Of a DNA stretch of 64,000 bases, positions 24,545-36,001 are shown one piece after another (the first letter of the stretch is position 1; every line of letters starts with the position of its first letter). The stretch is from Odobenus rosmarus divergens (Eukaryota; Chordata; Mammalia; Carnivora; Odobenidae): assembly GCF_000321225.1 (NCBI RefSeq), contig NW_004450303.1, forward strand, positions 1,316,596 through 1,380,595. The letters run 5' to 3'. The translations under genes were made by a program, and so were the position numbers. The notes under the pieces were generated by a model. It saw nothing but the letters and a program-made list of their open reading frames with translations. It did not search any database and had not been told where the DNA came from.

Positions 24545-24745
24545 GGGGGCGCCTGGGTGGCTCAGTTGGTTAAGCATCTGCCTTCAGCTCAGGTCATGAT
24601 CCCGGAGTCTGGAGATCTAGCTGAGACTGGCTCCCTGCTCAGCAGAGAGTCTGCGACTCCCTCTCCCTCTCCCCCTCCCCCCGTTCATGCTCTCTCCCTT
24701 TCTCTCACTCTCTCTCAAATAAATAAATAAAATCTTAAAAGAAAC
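24545..24745 (+). mobile_element. SINEC
   Basis: Intact head 'ggcgcctgggtggctcag', A box, a B-box region altered to 'ggagatctagctgag', a C-rich then CT-rich tract, and the tail 'aaataaataaataaaatctt'. The target-site duplication is not clear. Confidence 0.94.
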
Positions 24746-26012
24746 AAACTGTAATCATTAGAGGAAGTCAGGGAGAGCTAACTATTGTATTAAATAAGCT
24801 CAAATTATAAAAATGACTCATATAATAGATATTTATTTCTCACTCACATAATAACCAGGACAGTTCTATACCAGTGGGTGCAGGATATGGAGGTAAGAGG
24901 TTGCTCCATATGGTCATTCATGGGCCAAGCTGGTGCAGACTCTCATATCTTCAGGCCTCCACAGTAGCCCTGATATCAATATCCAGCTGGAAGAAGAAAA
25001 AAGAGGCCCTTAAAAGCTTTTTACTTATCTCTACGTCAGCATCTTGTACAGGGTGGTTTTGTAACTTTATTAGATATGTGACAAAGCCTCTCTACATTAT
25101 ACTTTCTTTAACTATTAAATGATAGTAATAATACCATAGTTGTTAAAATATTTTATGAAACAACAATGGTGAAACAGTAGCTCATAGTAGAATGTGTTAA
25201 AATGCTAAAACAGTAAATGCACGTGCTGCTTTGGCTAAGAACGTTCAACAGTATCACATCAGGACTATAATGGCAGCCACATAGGAAACTGGCTTTCAGC
25301 TTGGATCCAGTCTCTAAATAGTATTGATTGCCAAGAGAAAAACAGTTGAATTAAAAAAACCCCATCCCTTTATCATGATTTAGAGGGAAAGTAAAACATG
25401 AAAAATATAGAAGCAGAAAACACAGAGGCACCTGAGCAAGAGAGACACTGAACAAAACTTCAGCTCCATGCAAATTAAAAGAAAAAAATGAGTTTACAAT
25501 TCATGACAAGCTGACTGCCATTTACAAAGTACAGAAGAAAAGCATAGATTTATGGTAGAATCTAACCTTATGTTGAACATTGATCTAATTGCTGATGTAA
25601 AGACTGAACTTTTTTTTTTTACAAATAATAGCAAAGATCCAAATAATGGAAACAACTTTCTAGTGCAACTAGGCAAAAAAGAGAAAAGTGGGGGAGAGAG
25701 AAAAGCAGGGCGCGCCCAGACCCAGAAGAGAAATAGCAGAACCTAAGGGACAAAGGAAGAGAACAATTAGACCAGCATAAAAATATTCCTTAGCCAGTTT
25801 CTAAGTAAGAATGACTTGGAACTTTATATGTAAATATATCACTTCATATTCTGTTGGTTAAATAAAGTATGTATCAAAATGTTGTATTTTCTATATAACC
25901 TATTATATGTAATTATGCATAAATTATCTGAATTGTAACTTATGTGTCATTCTCATCCCATAGTTTGAGAGAAATCATTTTCAACTAATTTTATTTTGAC
26001 TTTATAAAATAC
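24746..26012. other. No gene seen; possible old repeat at 24,825-25,080
   Basis: 'gatatttatttctcactcac' and the following 'ggtcattcatgggcc' and 'cttcaggcctccacag' recall a degraded LTR-type repeat, unassigned. The rest is unique and AT-rich. Frames at 24,874-25,122 and 25,552-25,746 lack any signature. Confidence 0.35.
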
Positions 26013-26044
26013 AAAGTTTTAAAGATAGAGAAAAAGGAAGGAGT

Positions 26045-26114
26045 GAGGGGGAGAGGAAGAAAGAGAAAAAAGAGAAAGAAAGGAAAGAAGGAAGGAGGGA
26101 GGGAGGAAGAGAGA
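26045..26114 (+). repeat. 70-nt uninterrupted homopurine tract
   Basis: Every base from 26,045 to 26,114 is A or G (gagg/aaag/ggaa units). Purine enrichment extends back to about 26,018 with single interruptions. Confidence 0.9.
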
Positions 26115-26115
26115 T

Positions 26116-26536
26116 ATTTTGTATCAAACACATTGGTGATGCTCAACAATGTTAAATAAAATCATGGAATCTAAAGCATAATTTATGAAGCTTTCATGTG
26201 CTTTATAATGCATAGGGATTATAAGCCTATTTTAAGAGATATTTGTTTAAGTTAAAGTCCCAGAATGAATTGGAACAGTACACTTTCACATTTATTGTTG
26301 AAGCCATGTTCAGACTTCTCAGTATGACACTACTGTTCATTTTACTTGGTATTAACACATCATGTCTACATTTAAAGTTAAAGAGAAGGATGTCACTTAA
26401 ACAGATAAATACCCATGAGAAAAGGAAATATGCTGTGGTTATTATGCATGCTTTGTGAGAATAATATATTTTGCTACCTACCAATAAATCCATGTCCTTT
26501 TGAAAAGAGGAAAGTGAATGTTTTCATCAAGAAAGA
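26116..26536. other. No gene seen
   Basis: Overlapping frames on both strands at 26,227-26,493 have no family signature and are probably chance. Confidence 0.45.
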
Positions 26537-26846
26537 AGCAAGCAAGAAACAACAAATGTTGGTGAGGATGTAGAGAAAAAGGGACACTCATGCACTGTTG
26601 GTGAGAATGCAAACTGGTGTAGCCCCTGTGGAAAACACTATGGAGCTTACTCAAAAAATTAAGAATATAACTACCACATGATCCAGTAATTCCACTGCTG
26701 GGTATTTACCCAAAGAATATGAAAACACTAATTCAAAAAGATACATGCACCCCTATGTTCACTGCAGCATTATTTACAATAGCTAAATTATGGAAGCAGC
26801 CCAAGTGTCCACGGATAGATAAATGGATAAAGAAAGAAATGGTATG

Positions 26847-27048
26847 GGGGCGCCTGGGTGGCTCAGTCGGTTAAGCGACTGCCTTCGGCTCAGGTCATGA
26901 TCCTGGAGTCCCGGGATCGAGTCCCGCGTCGGGCTCCCTGCTTGGCGGGGAGTCTGCTTCTCCCTCTGACCCTCCCCCCTCTCATGCTCTCTCTCATTCT
27001 CTCTCTCTGAAATAAATAAAATAAAAAATCTTTAAAAAAAAAAAGAAG
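26847..27048 (+). mobile_element. Young SINEC inserted in the L1
   Basis: The most consensus-like SINE of the window. A box TGGCTCAGTCGG at 26,859-26,870. B box GGATCGAGTCC at 26,914-26,924. CpG sites ('cccgcgtcggg') are still largely present and the tail is a nearly pure A run. Exact 13-bp target-site duplication 'aagaaatggtatg' at 26,834-26,846 and 27,049-27,061. It belongs to the 'gactgcc / ggagtcccggg' lineage. Confidence 0.97.
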
Positions 27049-27065
27049 AAGAAATGGTATGTGTG

Positions 27066-27195
27066 CGTATATATATATATATACGGACACATATATATGT
27101 ATACATATATACAATTTGTGTATACATAATATATATATACCCTTTATATGTATGTATGTATATATATATGTATGTATGTATATGTATGTTTTATA
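27066..27195. repeat. TA / TATG microsatellite
   Basis: Runs of (TA)n and (TATG)n at 27,066-27,195 inside the L1, where the L1 normally has a short 'gtatatata' stretch. The array appears to have grown from that seed. Confidence 0.85.
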
Positions 27196-27607
27196 TGGAA
27201 TATTACTCAACCATGTTTGAATATTACTCAGCCATAAAAATGAATGAAATCTTTCCATTAGCAACAACATGGATGGGTCTAGAGATTATAATGCTAAGTA
27301 AAATAAGTCTATCAGAGAAAAACAAGTGATTTCACTCATATGTGGAATTGAAGAAACAAATAAAAAAAATGAACAACAAAAAAAGACAAACAAACAAACA
27401 AAAACCCTCTAACTATAGAGAACAAACTGATGGTTACCAGAGGAGAGGTTAATGAGGAGATGGATGAAATAGATGAAGGGGACTAAGAGCACACTTATCT
27501 TGATGAGCACAGAGTAATATACAGAATTGTTGAATCTCTGTATTGTACACCTGAAACTAATATAACACTGTATGTTAACTATACTAGAATTAAAATTTTA
27601 TGAAAAG

Positions 27608-28615
27608 TAAAAAGCAGAACCATAATTTGGTAAAGGCTTAAAGAAGTTGAGAAAGCCCTTCAGGCAAATGCTTTATGGTAAATTACTTAAACATATATCA
27701 TTTATGATATGCTGATGATTTCAGGTAGCCTAGATTGTTAAAATCAAATTATTAATATAACTACCTTTTGAAATATCAAAATATAAACTATTTTCTATGT
27801 TTTTTTTTCAATTTAGTAATAATATGGTCCTGAATAGCTTATGGATAAAAATAAGAATTAAGAAATATGTATATTAGGTGGATGGATCTTTTTTTGGTGA
27901 ATTAGTAACTAAGTGTTAAAATTAGTGTACATGAATGTATATGAAAATACAAAAAGTAAAAAACATGAGGGGACTGATGACTATTTGCCTAAGTTCTCTT
28001 TTAAGTTGGGGGAGATTAAAACAGAAATCAAATAAAATATAATGAGATTTATTATCATTATTACAAATCCTCTAAAAAATAGCACCTACCCACACATGCC
28101 TGCAATCAGTCCACATATATGTCCCACCAAAAGGAGGCTAAAAGCAGCTGATTCTCTTAGAGGATTATTTGTTCTATTGATCCTGGAAAATCTATATGTC
28201 ATTCCATCTTTTTTCAAAATGCATTTGGATCATTTTTACTTCCCTTTATCCTCACAACATAATTTTTTGTAATGCAGGCTCTGCAGAAACTACTCTTATT
28301 TTAGTTTGAAAAACTGAAATGGAGATAGAGAGATAATTCCAAAGACTCCGAATTCAGTACAATTTCCCCCCCAAAGTACGTTATCATTATTAAATGAAAA
28401 CTAAAGTATATTTGTCACAGAACTGGTAGAAATAGAACACTGTCTCTCAGATCCGGTGGTTTGACTCTGTGGACATATTCCAGAGTGTTATTGTGACTGC
28501 ATGTGGTCTTTATACCAGAATCATTTGAACAAATTCCTCTGGTTAGCTATGTTTAACTTAAAATTTTTATTGTGACTGATGCTAAGGTGTAGGTTTTTAC
28601 CTTGGCATCATTAAG
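27608..28615. other. No gene seen
   Basis: AT-rich. The frame at 28,042-28,272 has no signature. Confidence 0.45.
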
Positions 28616-28705
28616 GTGGAGGAAGTGGGGGAAGAGGAAGGAGGGGAGAAGGAAGGTTGATAAAGAAGATGAAGAAAGAGAAGGAGGAGACAGAAAGAAA
28701 TGAAA
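28616..28705 (+). repeat. Purine-rich (GGA/GAA) tract
   Basis: About 90 nt, almost all A and G, with a few T interruptions near 28,658-28,670. Confidence 0.8.
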
Positions 28706-29067
28706 TCCTCTAATAGATCTGTAAAGTTGGAAAATAGTATAAGCTACAGTAAGTTAAGAAAGTTAGGAGCAATATAAAATATACTTGACCAGAACACTAT
28801 ATTTTTTAAATGTATGATTAAATAATATATTGCCCATAAATACTACAAATGAGTTAGATGCAGATTATGCATTTGCTTGTCACATAAACCCATATCATTC
28901 ATTTCACTGCTTGAAACTTTTTTTTTAAACAAGCAAGGTATTAGTGAAAAAACTGATAGACATGAAACTTTATTTTATAGATTTTTTTCACCACTTAATA
29001 TGAATATGATTTGTTTGAAGAAAAAAATGGCTCTGTGAAATGAAAGTGAGAAAAAAAAAATATATAT

Positions 29068-29257
29068 ATATATTTTTTAAAGATTTTATTTATTTATTCA
29101 TGAGAGACGGAGAGAGAGAGGGAGAGAGAGAGAGAAGCAGAGGGAGAAACAGGCTCCCAAGGAGCAGGGAGCCCGATGCGGGACTCGATCCCAGGACCCT
29201 GGGATCATGACCTGAGCCGAAGGCAGACGCTTAACCATCTGAGCCACCCGGGCACCC
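29068..29257 (-). mobile_element. SINEC, antisense
   Basis: 'aaagattttatttatttatt', GA tract, reverse B box ('ggactcgatcccagg') and head ending 'ccacccgggcaccc'. Flanks 'gagaaaaaaaaaatat' (29,048) and 'gagaaaaaaatatatt' (29,258) look like the target-site duplication. Confidence 0.95.
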
Positions 29258-29274
29258 GAGAAAAAAATATATTA

Positions 29275-30500
29275 AAGGAAGCTGATAATAAGATTATCCT
29301 TTACTGAAGCTAGTCCTTAGAACTTGGCACTGAGAAAGGAATTTGTCTGATGGAGCTGACGCAGAAAACTATTGCAGGTCTTGAAGACAAAGAGGCAAAC
29401 CAGGATCAGGATGGGGGAAGGAAAGGGGGTCAAAGAGGGAGAGATTAGATTGATGGATTCCTTGACTAAAGTGAAATGACCTGTAGAAACTGACCTACCA
29501 AAAAAATGGCCTGATGAAGAATCAAAATCCCAAAATCATTATAAAAGTTTCATTTCTAAGTTTCAGGGAAAAAAGAAAATGATGTCAACTGTAATCTGAA
29601 TTCCAAAAATGATCAGAAGCTAAAACCCACGCAAGTAAATTAATCAGCTCACACTTTTTATATGTTACAAGATATGAATGTCAGCATTTACTAGTATCTT
29701 TAAGCTGTGGCAATATTGACACTAGTATCTTTAAGGTATTAGAATTATTTTTGTGAGATGAAACAGGGAGGAGTGTTAAAACTAGAGCTATGTTATTAAA
29801 ATTCACCTCATTAATGTTAAAATACTCTAATACAATCTTATGCTCCTACCACAACAGAGATTTAATTAAATATCTTTATGAAGAAGCATACAGAACCATT
29901 TTAGTACTGTGAGAAAAAAATATGTATATATATGTATATATATATATAGACACACACATACATACACATACATATATACATATATATGTAGCGATTTACA
30001 ACAGATATTATTGAATTTCATTTATCTTCCTTTTTTCTTATGATCTGAAATTTAGATTGCAAAATTGGTAAAGTAAAATTAAGTCCTGCCATTAAATCAG
30101 AAAGGGTTGGAGTGCCTTTTTAATCACGCTCTACATGTTCCTGTATTCCCCACATGCTGCTAGATCCACTTTGAATAGATTTGTATAGTTTAGTTTTAAC
30201 AATGATGAATTGAGGTATTATTTATTTATTATGCATTCCAATCGGAAATTTCACTAATATTGACTGTAATGTAATGAAAGGTTTTCTAGAATTTTGAGTT
30301 GAGGATGCTGACCACTTAATCAAATCAAATTAACTTATTTATCCAATTATTTTCTGCTATTGATAACAATGTATCCAGTGATTATCTTTATTATATCACA
30401 AAATGGCTACTTAAATCTCCTAATTAAGAAAATTTTATCAGCATATAAGTATAAATGTAAATATATCTATGTATATTAATATAAATATATGTATAAATAT
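29275..30500. other. No gene seen; TA/CA microsatellite at 29,921-29,990
   Basis: Unique AT-rich sequence with a mixed (TA)n/(CA)n array. A 15-bp phrase 'actagtatctttaag' occurs twice (about 29,690 and 29,720). Confidence 0.5.
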
Positions 30501-30501
30501 A

Positions 30502-30687
30502 GGGGCACTGGGGTGACTCAGTTGGTTAAGTGTCTGCCTTCAGCTCAGGTCATGATCTCAGGGTCCTGGGATCCAGCCCTCACATCAGGCTCCCTGCTTA
30601 GCAGGGAGCCTGCTTCTCCCTCCCCCTCTGCCCTGCCCCACCCCTCGTGCTCTCTCTGTCTCAAATAAATAAATAAAAATCTTTAAA
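30502..30687 (+). mobile_element. SINEC inside a TA-rich array
   Basis: Head 'ggcactggggtgactcag', 'gggtcctgggatccagccc', C-rich tract and 'aaataaataaataaaaatc' tail. AT microsatellites lie on both sides (about 30,440-30,501 and 30,688-30,735), so the target-site duplication cannot be told from the array. Confidence 0.93.
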
Positions 30688-30735
30688 AATATATATATAT
30701 ATGTCTGTATATATACAAAATATATATATATATAT

Positions 30736-33180
30736 GACTAAATGATAGATGCAAGAAATCTAGGGATTTCCTGAACATAGAGATGTCTTTTTAATGGGCA
30801 ATAAATTTCATTCTTTCTCTTCTCCTGCGTAGTCCAATAATATGGAGAACAATGTACCTTCTTATTTCAGCAAATACCTAAAGAAAAGAAAACAAAGAAA
30901 AGAAAACATATTCTTAATATCATGTGATGATAGCTGCAATCACAAAGGAAAAAAAAAAGGTTGTTAGTAACATGATCTTTCTGAAATAACTGAGCCAAGC
31001 ACATAGTAAGAGAAAAGTTGAACCAGTGGCTTAATATATTGAATTCCATTGTTCTTGGTATAATTTCTGATCTCATTTCTGTGTCATCAAATCCCTTGGT
31101 TTTTATTTTTCACTTTTATATTTGTCTTCCAAATTATCTGTTGTTCTGTTCACCTTTTAAGCATTAAGTATTTGTTACAACACAGCTCTACATGCAAGGT
31201 CCATCTTTAGAAGTATCCTTTATAAATGTAGTAAATACTTTATATATTTGTTCCTTTTTAAAAATAAAATAACAATTAATTCCTGAGTCCTTGGATTAGG
31301 CAACTCCTCTTGTTCTCTGACATTTGCTAAAATTGTGTCTATTTTTATAATAGGTTGCTGATTGATCTCTACCTCTTCTATACCTCTAGCTTATAAACCC
31401 TTGGATTCCTCTGTTAGATCTATGCACTAATTTCAAATTCCTTTCTGCTCAAAACTCTGGTGGTTCTCTGTTGCCCACAGAGTGCCAAAACTGGCTTGGG
31501 TATCTGCAAGTATGATTCATCAACTAAGAAATAAGCAACAGATAAACAGATTCCCTGAAGAGCAGATGGGAAAGAAAGAGTGTGAGCTTAATTAAGATAT
31601 GCTGTCTTGAAGATACTGTCAAAAATCCAGATAGAATTTTCTGGCACTTGCAGTTCTGGAGTTAGGATCTGTGAGGCATTCAAGATTGAGAATTATAATA
31701 GAAAATTGGGACCATTAACAAATAATAGGTAATTAAAGCTAAGGGACTGAATGAGATCATTATGGCTCCATCCCATTCTAGCATAATGCTAATAACTCTG
31801 TTACTAATAACATATAATCTCTTTGAAGGAAAGATTTTTCCAAGAAGTTAGTATAGACTCCAAAACATGTATCATTCATAATCATTATTTTTGTGTAATA
31901 TATCATATTAATTATTTTATATGTCATATAAATAGTGGCTTTATTTTAACTTAGAAAAGCATCTGAAGATATAGTTAGCAAATATCCTTTTTCATTCTTC
32001 TTTAAAAGAAACTAGAAATGAGAGTAGTATGAGCTTATGGAAGAACTATCGGTAAAAGTAAATTACAGTTGCCCCAAAGCTTTCATCCAAATTTGAGGAT
32101 TACCCTTCCATCTTTTCACCATGTGAAATTAGAGGTCTCCTTTCGGTTTGTGTGAGAAAGCCTGGAGTTCAACACCTTCACACCAGACTGTTTATCTGGG
32201 GCATTCGGGCTGTGATCCTGCCAACCTTTCTCCATATCTACATTCTACTAATTTGCCATGTGTTTGGTTATTCAGGGAAGTGATAATCTGTATCTGTTAC
32301 TAGTAGTCTGTAATCATATGCATAATTTTAATTTGTCCATTTTCTTCAAGGTGAACATTGTGAATTAGAAGGCTATAGCATCTTTTAATACTGTATACAT
32401 ATATAAAAAAAGAACATTGTGATCACCAGATGCTTTAACATAAGTAGCCAAAGTCAAAGTCAAATAGAATATGGGATAAAAGAACTATCTAGTTCTTTTA
32501 GCACAAATCAGATGCTTGAAATTCCTCCTGTAATGTTATAGTAAACAGTTGCACATCTTTGCTCTTTGATGTCCCCCAAGGAGTCATTTGGTGGTGGGAA
32601 AGGAGATATTTGTCTCTAGACAAATATCTAGACCCCTTCAGCCACTGCAACTTCCATTTTTCAAAAGTTGACCTCCTATGTTAGTTTTCACTGAAACAAG
32701 TAGTTCTGAAAATTAATGAATTTTCTGGAGAAAATAGTTGAAAATCAATGCTCAAATGTAAAACTACCTTATCCATGGACAGTTAATATTTTTAGGACAT
32801 TTTTCCTTATAATGAAGTGGAATCTTTTTCTTCTGGCTTTTACCCACAGATTTTACTTGTCTCCTAACAGCTGTAAAGAACAATAACAACAAACCTGTTG
32901 TTGTTATTGTTATTTAAATACTTGAAGAGTTATTATATTTACCCCAATAATCAGCTTTCAACTTATTTCCCCCAGGTTCCTCCTTTTTCCTTTGTACTTA
33001 TTTGTACTCACATGTATATGTGTGAGTGATGGGAAGGAGGTGCATTTTACTTGGTCTGTTTTCAATCTAATTGTCCTACTGTGCTATTTCATAGCGTTTT
33101 ATATGAATTTTTTTCAGTACTTTCTATATAATGAACTACACCAATCTTATTTGCACAGCCTTACATATTACATCTTACAT
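30736..33180. other. No gene seen; possible L2 scrap near 31,355-31,480
   Basis: Mostly unique. 'ctcaaaactctggtggttctc' near 31,450 resembles the L2 3' region. The antisense frame 30,867-31,076 has no signature. A perfect hairpin lies at 32,879-32,911 (separate entry). Confidence 0.4.
32879..32911. repeat. Perfect 14-bp inverted repeat
   Basis: Arms 'aacaataacaacaa' (32,879-32,892) and 'ttgttgttattgtt' (32,898-32,911) are exactly complementary around the 5-nt spacer 'acctg'. Confidence 0.9.
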
Positions 33181-33410
33181 ATATGTGTACACTCATGGGA
33201 CCACCATCCAAATCTAGATATAGAGCAATTCCATCAACCCAGATATTTTGTTTGTGACTTCCCGGTCAATATACACCATCTTCCCCATGAATAAACATTA
33301 TTATGACTTCTGTCCCCTACACTGACATTTCATAACAATGACATCACAGTTTGTCTTCATTTGCATCTGGCCTCTTCAGCTGAACATAATGTTTTTTTAA
33401 GTTTGCTTGA
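33180..33410 (-). repeat. Ancient L1M-type fragment, antisense
   Basis: 'gggaccaccatccaaatc', 'gatatagagcaattccatc' and 'gcatctggcctcttcagctg' followed by 'aacataatg' match old L1 sequence in reverse orientation. The overlapping frame 32,992-33,294 is not a gene. Confidence 0.55.
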
Positions 33411-33457
33411 GGTCATTAAAGCATGGTGCGTACAACTGAACAAAATTGAAAGGTAAG

Positions 33458-33667
33458 GGGCACCTGGGTGGCCTCAGTTGGTTAAATGTCTATCTTCAGC
33501 TCAGGTCATGATCCCAGAGTCCTGGGATCGAGCCCCGCATCGAGCCCTACGTCGGGATCCCAGCTACACGGGACCCGCTTCTCACTCTCCCTCTGCCAGT
33601 TGCGCCCCCTGATTGTTAGTTCTCTCTCTCTCTCTCTCAAATAAATAAAATTAAAAAAAAAAAAAAG
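33458..33667 (+). mobile_element. SINEC with small internal duplication
   Basis: Head 'ggcacctgggtggcctcag' (one extra c), 'gggatcgagccccgcatcg', then a second 'agccctacgtcggg', so the B-box-distal segment is partly repeated. Target-site duplication 'aattgaaaggtaag' (33,444-33,457) against 'aattgcaaggtaag' (33,668-33,681). Confidence 0.93.
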
Positions 33668-33681
33668 AATTGCAAGGTAAG

Positions 33682-34985
33682 TTCTGGACCACGCACAGTG
33701 GGTTAGCACTTCCTTTGTACTGGGCAGGAGTCAACCCTCAAATCTTTGTAGTCATGTACTATGAATATGTGGCATTGTGTAATTGTGAGGCTTGGTGGTC
33801 TAAGATAATGGGAAATGATAGGGACCAATCTGGAGAGGGAACTTTCCTCTTACCCCAAAATATATTCAAAGACAATTCAAAGAAAAGAAAAAGAAAAAAT
33901 AACAAACTATGTTATGCTTCCCAAACAAAATGTGTCTTCTTGCCCCCTTAGCCAAAGACCTGCCCTAGCTTCCTCTCTTCCTGGGAATCAGGTTCTCTTT
34001 TCATTTTTAGTAGTCATATCAATAGTAGTCACTATTGAAATTTAAAGTCTTAAAAGGGTCAGATCTCTTGAGAGTATGTAATAATCATAGTAAATCACAC
34101 AGACTCACCCTCATCTAAGTTAATCCAGGATTTCTCATTTCCAGGTTTTAGGATTTGTGTCATCTTAGAGTACCTCCTTCTTCTACTGCCTATTGACCTT
34201 GGTCTAAATCCCAGGATTCTCATTAAACATCATGGTTTGTTTTCCATCTGATAGACTCAAAGGCCGTTAAGTATGACAGGTATGCAATGACAGAAAGGAT
34301 GGTATTGCATATCTTGCTTCCCTCCTCAATTTTTCCCATCAATCTTCTTTTAATGTCTTGGTTTCTGTTTTCAGTTCCTTGACGTTTGTCCTCCAGGTGA
34401 CCATGACCTCTACTCTCACTCATTCTTATGACCATACTATTATTATAGACCATATCATTTTCTGTAACTGTAAACCCTTTATAACCTCGATTTCAACCAT
34501 TTAACTTCTACTTCCAACTCACTTCCTGCTTTCTTCTGCTTCCAGGGAACTTGGGCCCCACTAAAACCTAGAATTCATTGATCCTAGCATTTTTCACAAC
34601 CCCTAACCTCAATCATGTTCCCATTCCCATATTTCCCTGTGTAACTTCTTTGGGCCATCATTTATGTTTTTGTTTTTCATATACTTTCAACCGTTATACC
34701 CTTCCCTCAATTAATAATTTATTCACTTGACAAAACCCCAATACTTGTTAAATCCAACTTTTGCTTACTCTGCACCTCTGTCAGTGCACTAGAGTGGCTA
34801 AAGAAAAAATCACAACATGTTGACAGGTCCCATTTTAAATTCATGATCACTAACCTCAAATGGGACATTAGTGTTGCCGGGCATTAGGTATCATTCTGTC
34901 ATTTTCTTTTACCACTACTTCATACCTTCTTTTCTCTTTTCATACTGTTTCACTTTCTCTATATTAACTCTCAGGTTATAGCCTT
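33682..34985. other. No gene seen; possibly upstream L2 remnants
   Basis: Pyrimidine-rich texture from about 34,480 suggests that the L2 described next may begin earlier, but I cannot align it. Frames at 33,670-33,951 and 33,815-34,045 have no signature. Confidence 0.35.
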
Positions 34986-36001
34986 GCTTATTACTTCCTG
35001 AGACAATGAAAAGAATCAGAAAAAAAATTCTGCATGCTCTCACATCTACCCATCTACCTACATCTGTACCCAAATGCTCTACCTTCTCTGCTATGAGTAT
35101 GAATAAATATCCATGCTCCAAACTGAGGTTAATCCCTTCTCTTCTGTAAATCTGTCCTTATTATTTCCCTTCCTATTAGATTGCCCATCAATACAGTAGC
35201 ATAATTTTGTAATTTCCTTTAAAGTTTTCCTTTAAAAACCCTTTCTTGATCACACTTCCTCCTCCAGTTTCCATTGATTTTTTTGGCCCCTTCAAAGTAA
35301 AATTTCTCAAGTTTTCTTTTTTCACTTTTTCTGAACCCACTCCAATTAAGTTTTTGTTGTAATAGTACACAGAGACTATTCTTATCAAGGTCAACAATGA
35401 CCTCCACATTATTAAATTTAGTAGCCAATTCTCATCCTTGTCTTATTTGACCCATCAGCAGCATTTGGCACAAATTAGCCCATCATCCTAGGAACACATT
35501 TTTCAGTTGACTTCAAACTTACTGTATTTGTATTCCTGGCAATTCACTGGTTGTTTACTTCTCACTCTCCTTTGTTTGTTCTTCCTCTTCTTCCTGACCT
35601 TTTACTATCAGCATTCTCAAGGCTCAGTCATTGATTGTCTTCCGTTATTATTTATACTACTCCATTATTAATCACATCCAGCTCATGGCTTCAAATACTA
35701 TACATACTCAATGATAACTAATTTTTTATATTCAACCCTGAACATTCTCTTGGATTTCAAAAATGTATTTCCAATTTCCTACATCTCTATTTAGATTTCT
35801 AATGTTCCTCTCAAATTTAGTATATCCAAATCCCAGAATCCTGTTTTCCTTTTTCCAAACCAAACAGAACCAATCCAAACAAAACAGACATACAAATCAG
35901 GAAACAAAAACTTCTTCTACAGACTTATCTCAGTAAATCAACCCCCTGTGCCCAGTGGTTGAATGCTGAGCTAAAAAAATTTAATTTCATCTATAACATG
36001 T

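Larger units (their letters stand above)
26540..27607 (+). mobile_element. Older LINE-1 3' part, split by a SINE
   Basis: L1 ORF2 C-terminal sequence ('aatgttggtgaggatgtag', 'gatacatgcacccctatg', 'gtgtccacggatagat') runs to about 26,846. It is interrupted by a SINE and a TA array and resumes at about 27,195 ('atattactcagccataaaa', 'gcaacaacatggatggg'). The 3' UTR follows ('gatggttaccagaggagag', 'gtacacctgaaactaatat', 'tgttaactatactagaatt'). The 3' UTR type differs from the carnivore L1 tails elsewhere here, so this is an older subfamily. Confidence 0.92.

Noticed and set aside
26859..26924. tRNA-like A and B boxes as a possible tRNA gene
   Set aside because: They belong to a SINE head; the fold and length of a real tRNA are absent and the same boxes recur in 21 SINE copies.
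26890..27329. Overlapping frames of 91 and 126 codons on opposite strands
   Set aside because: They consist of SINE, TA microsatellite and L1 sequence; the Tyr/Ile-rich parts are translations of the TA array.
32879..32911. Hairpin as a transcription terminator
   Set aside because: AT-rich stem, no downstream T run, and a mammalian context in which such terminators are not used.
35188..35428. Two antisense frames of about 70 codons rich in Lys/Glu
   Set aside because: They are reverse-strand readings of the pyrimidine-rich L2 and carry no domain.
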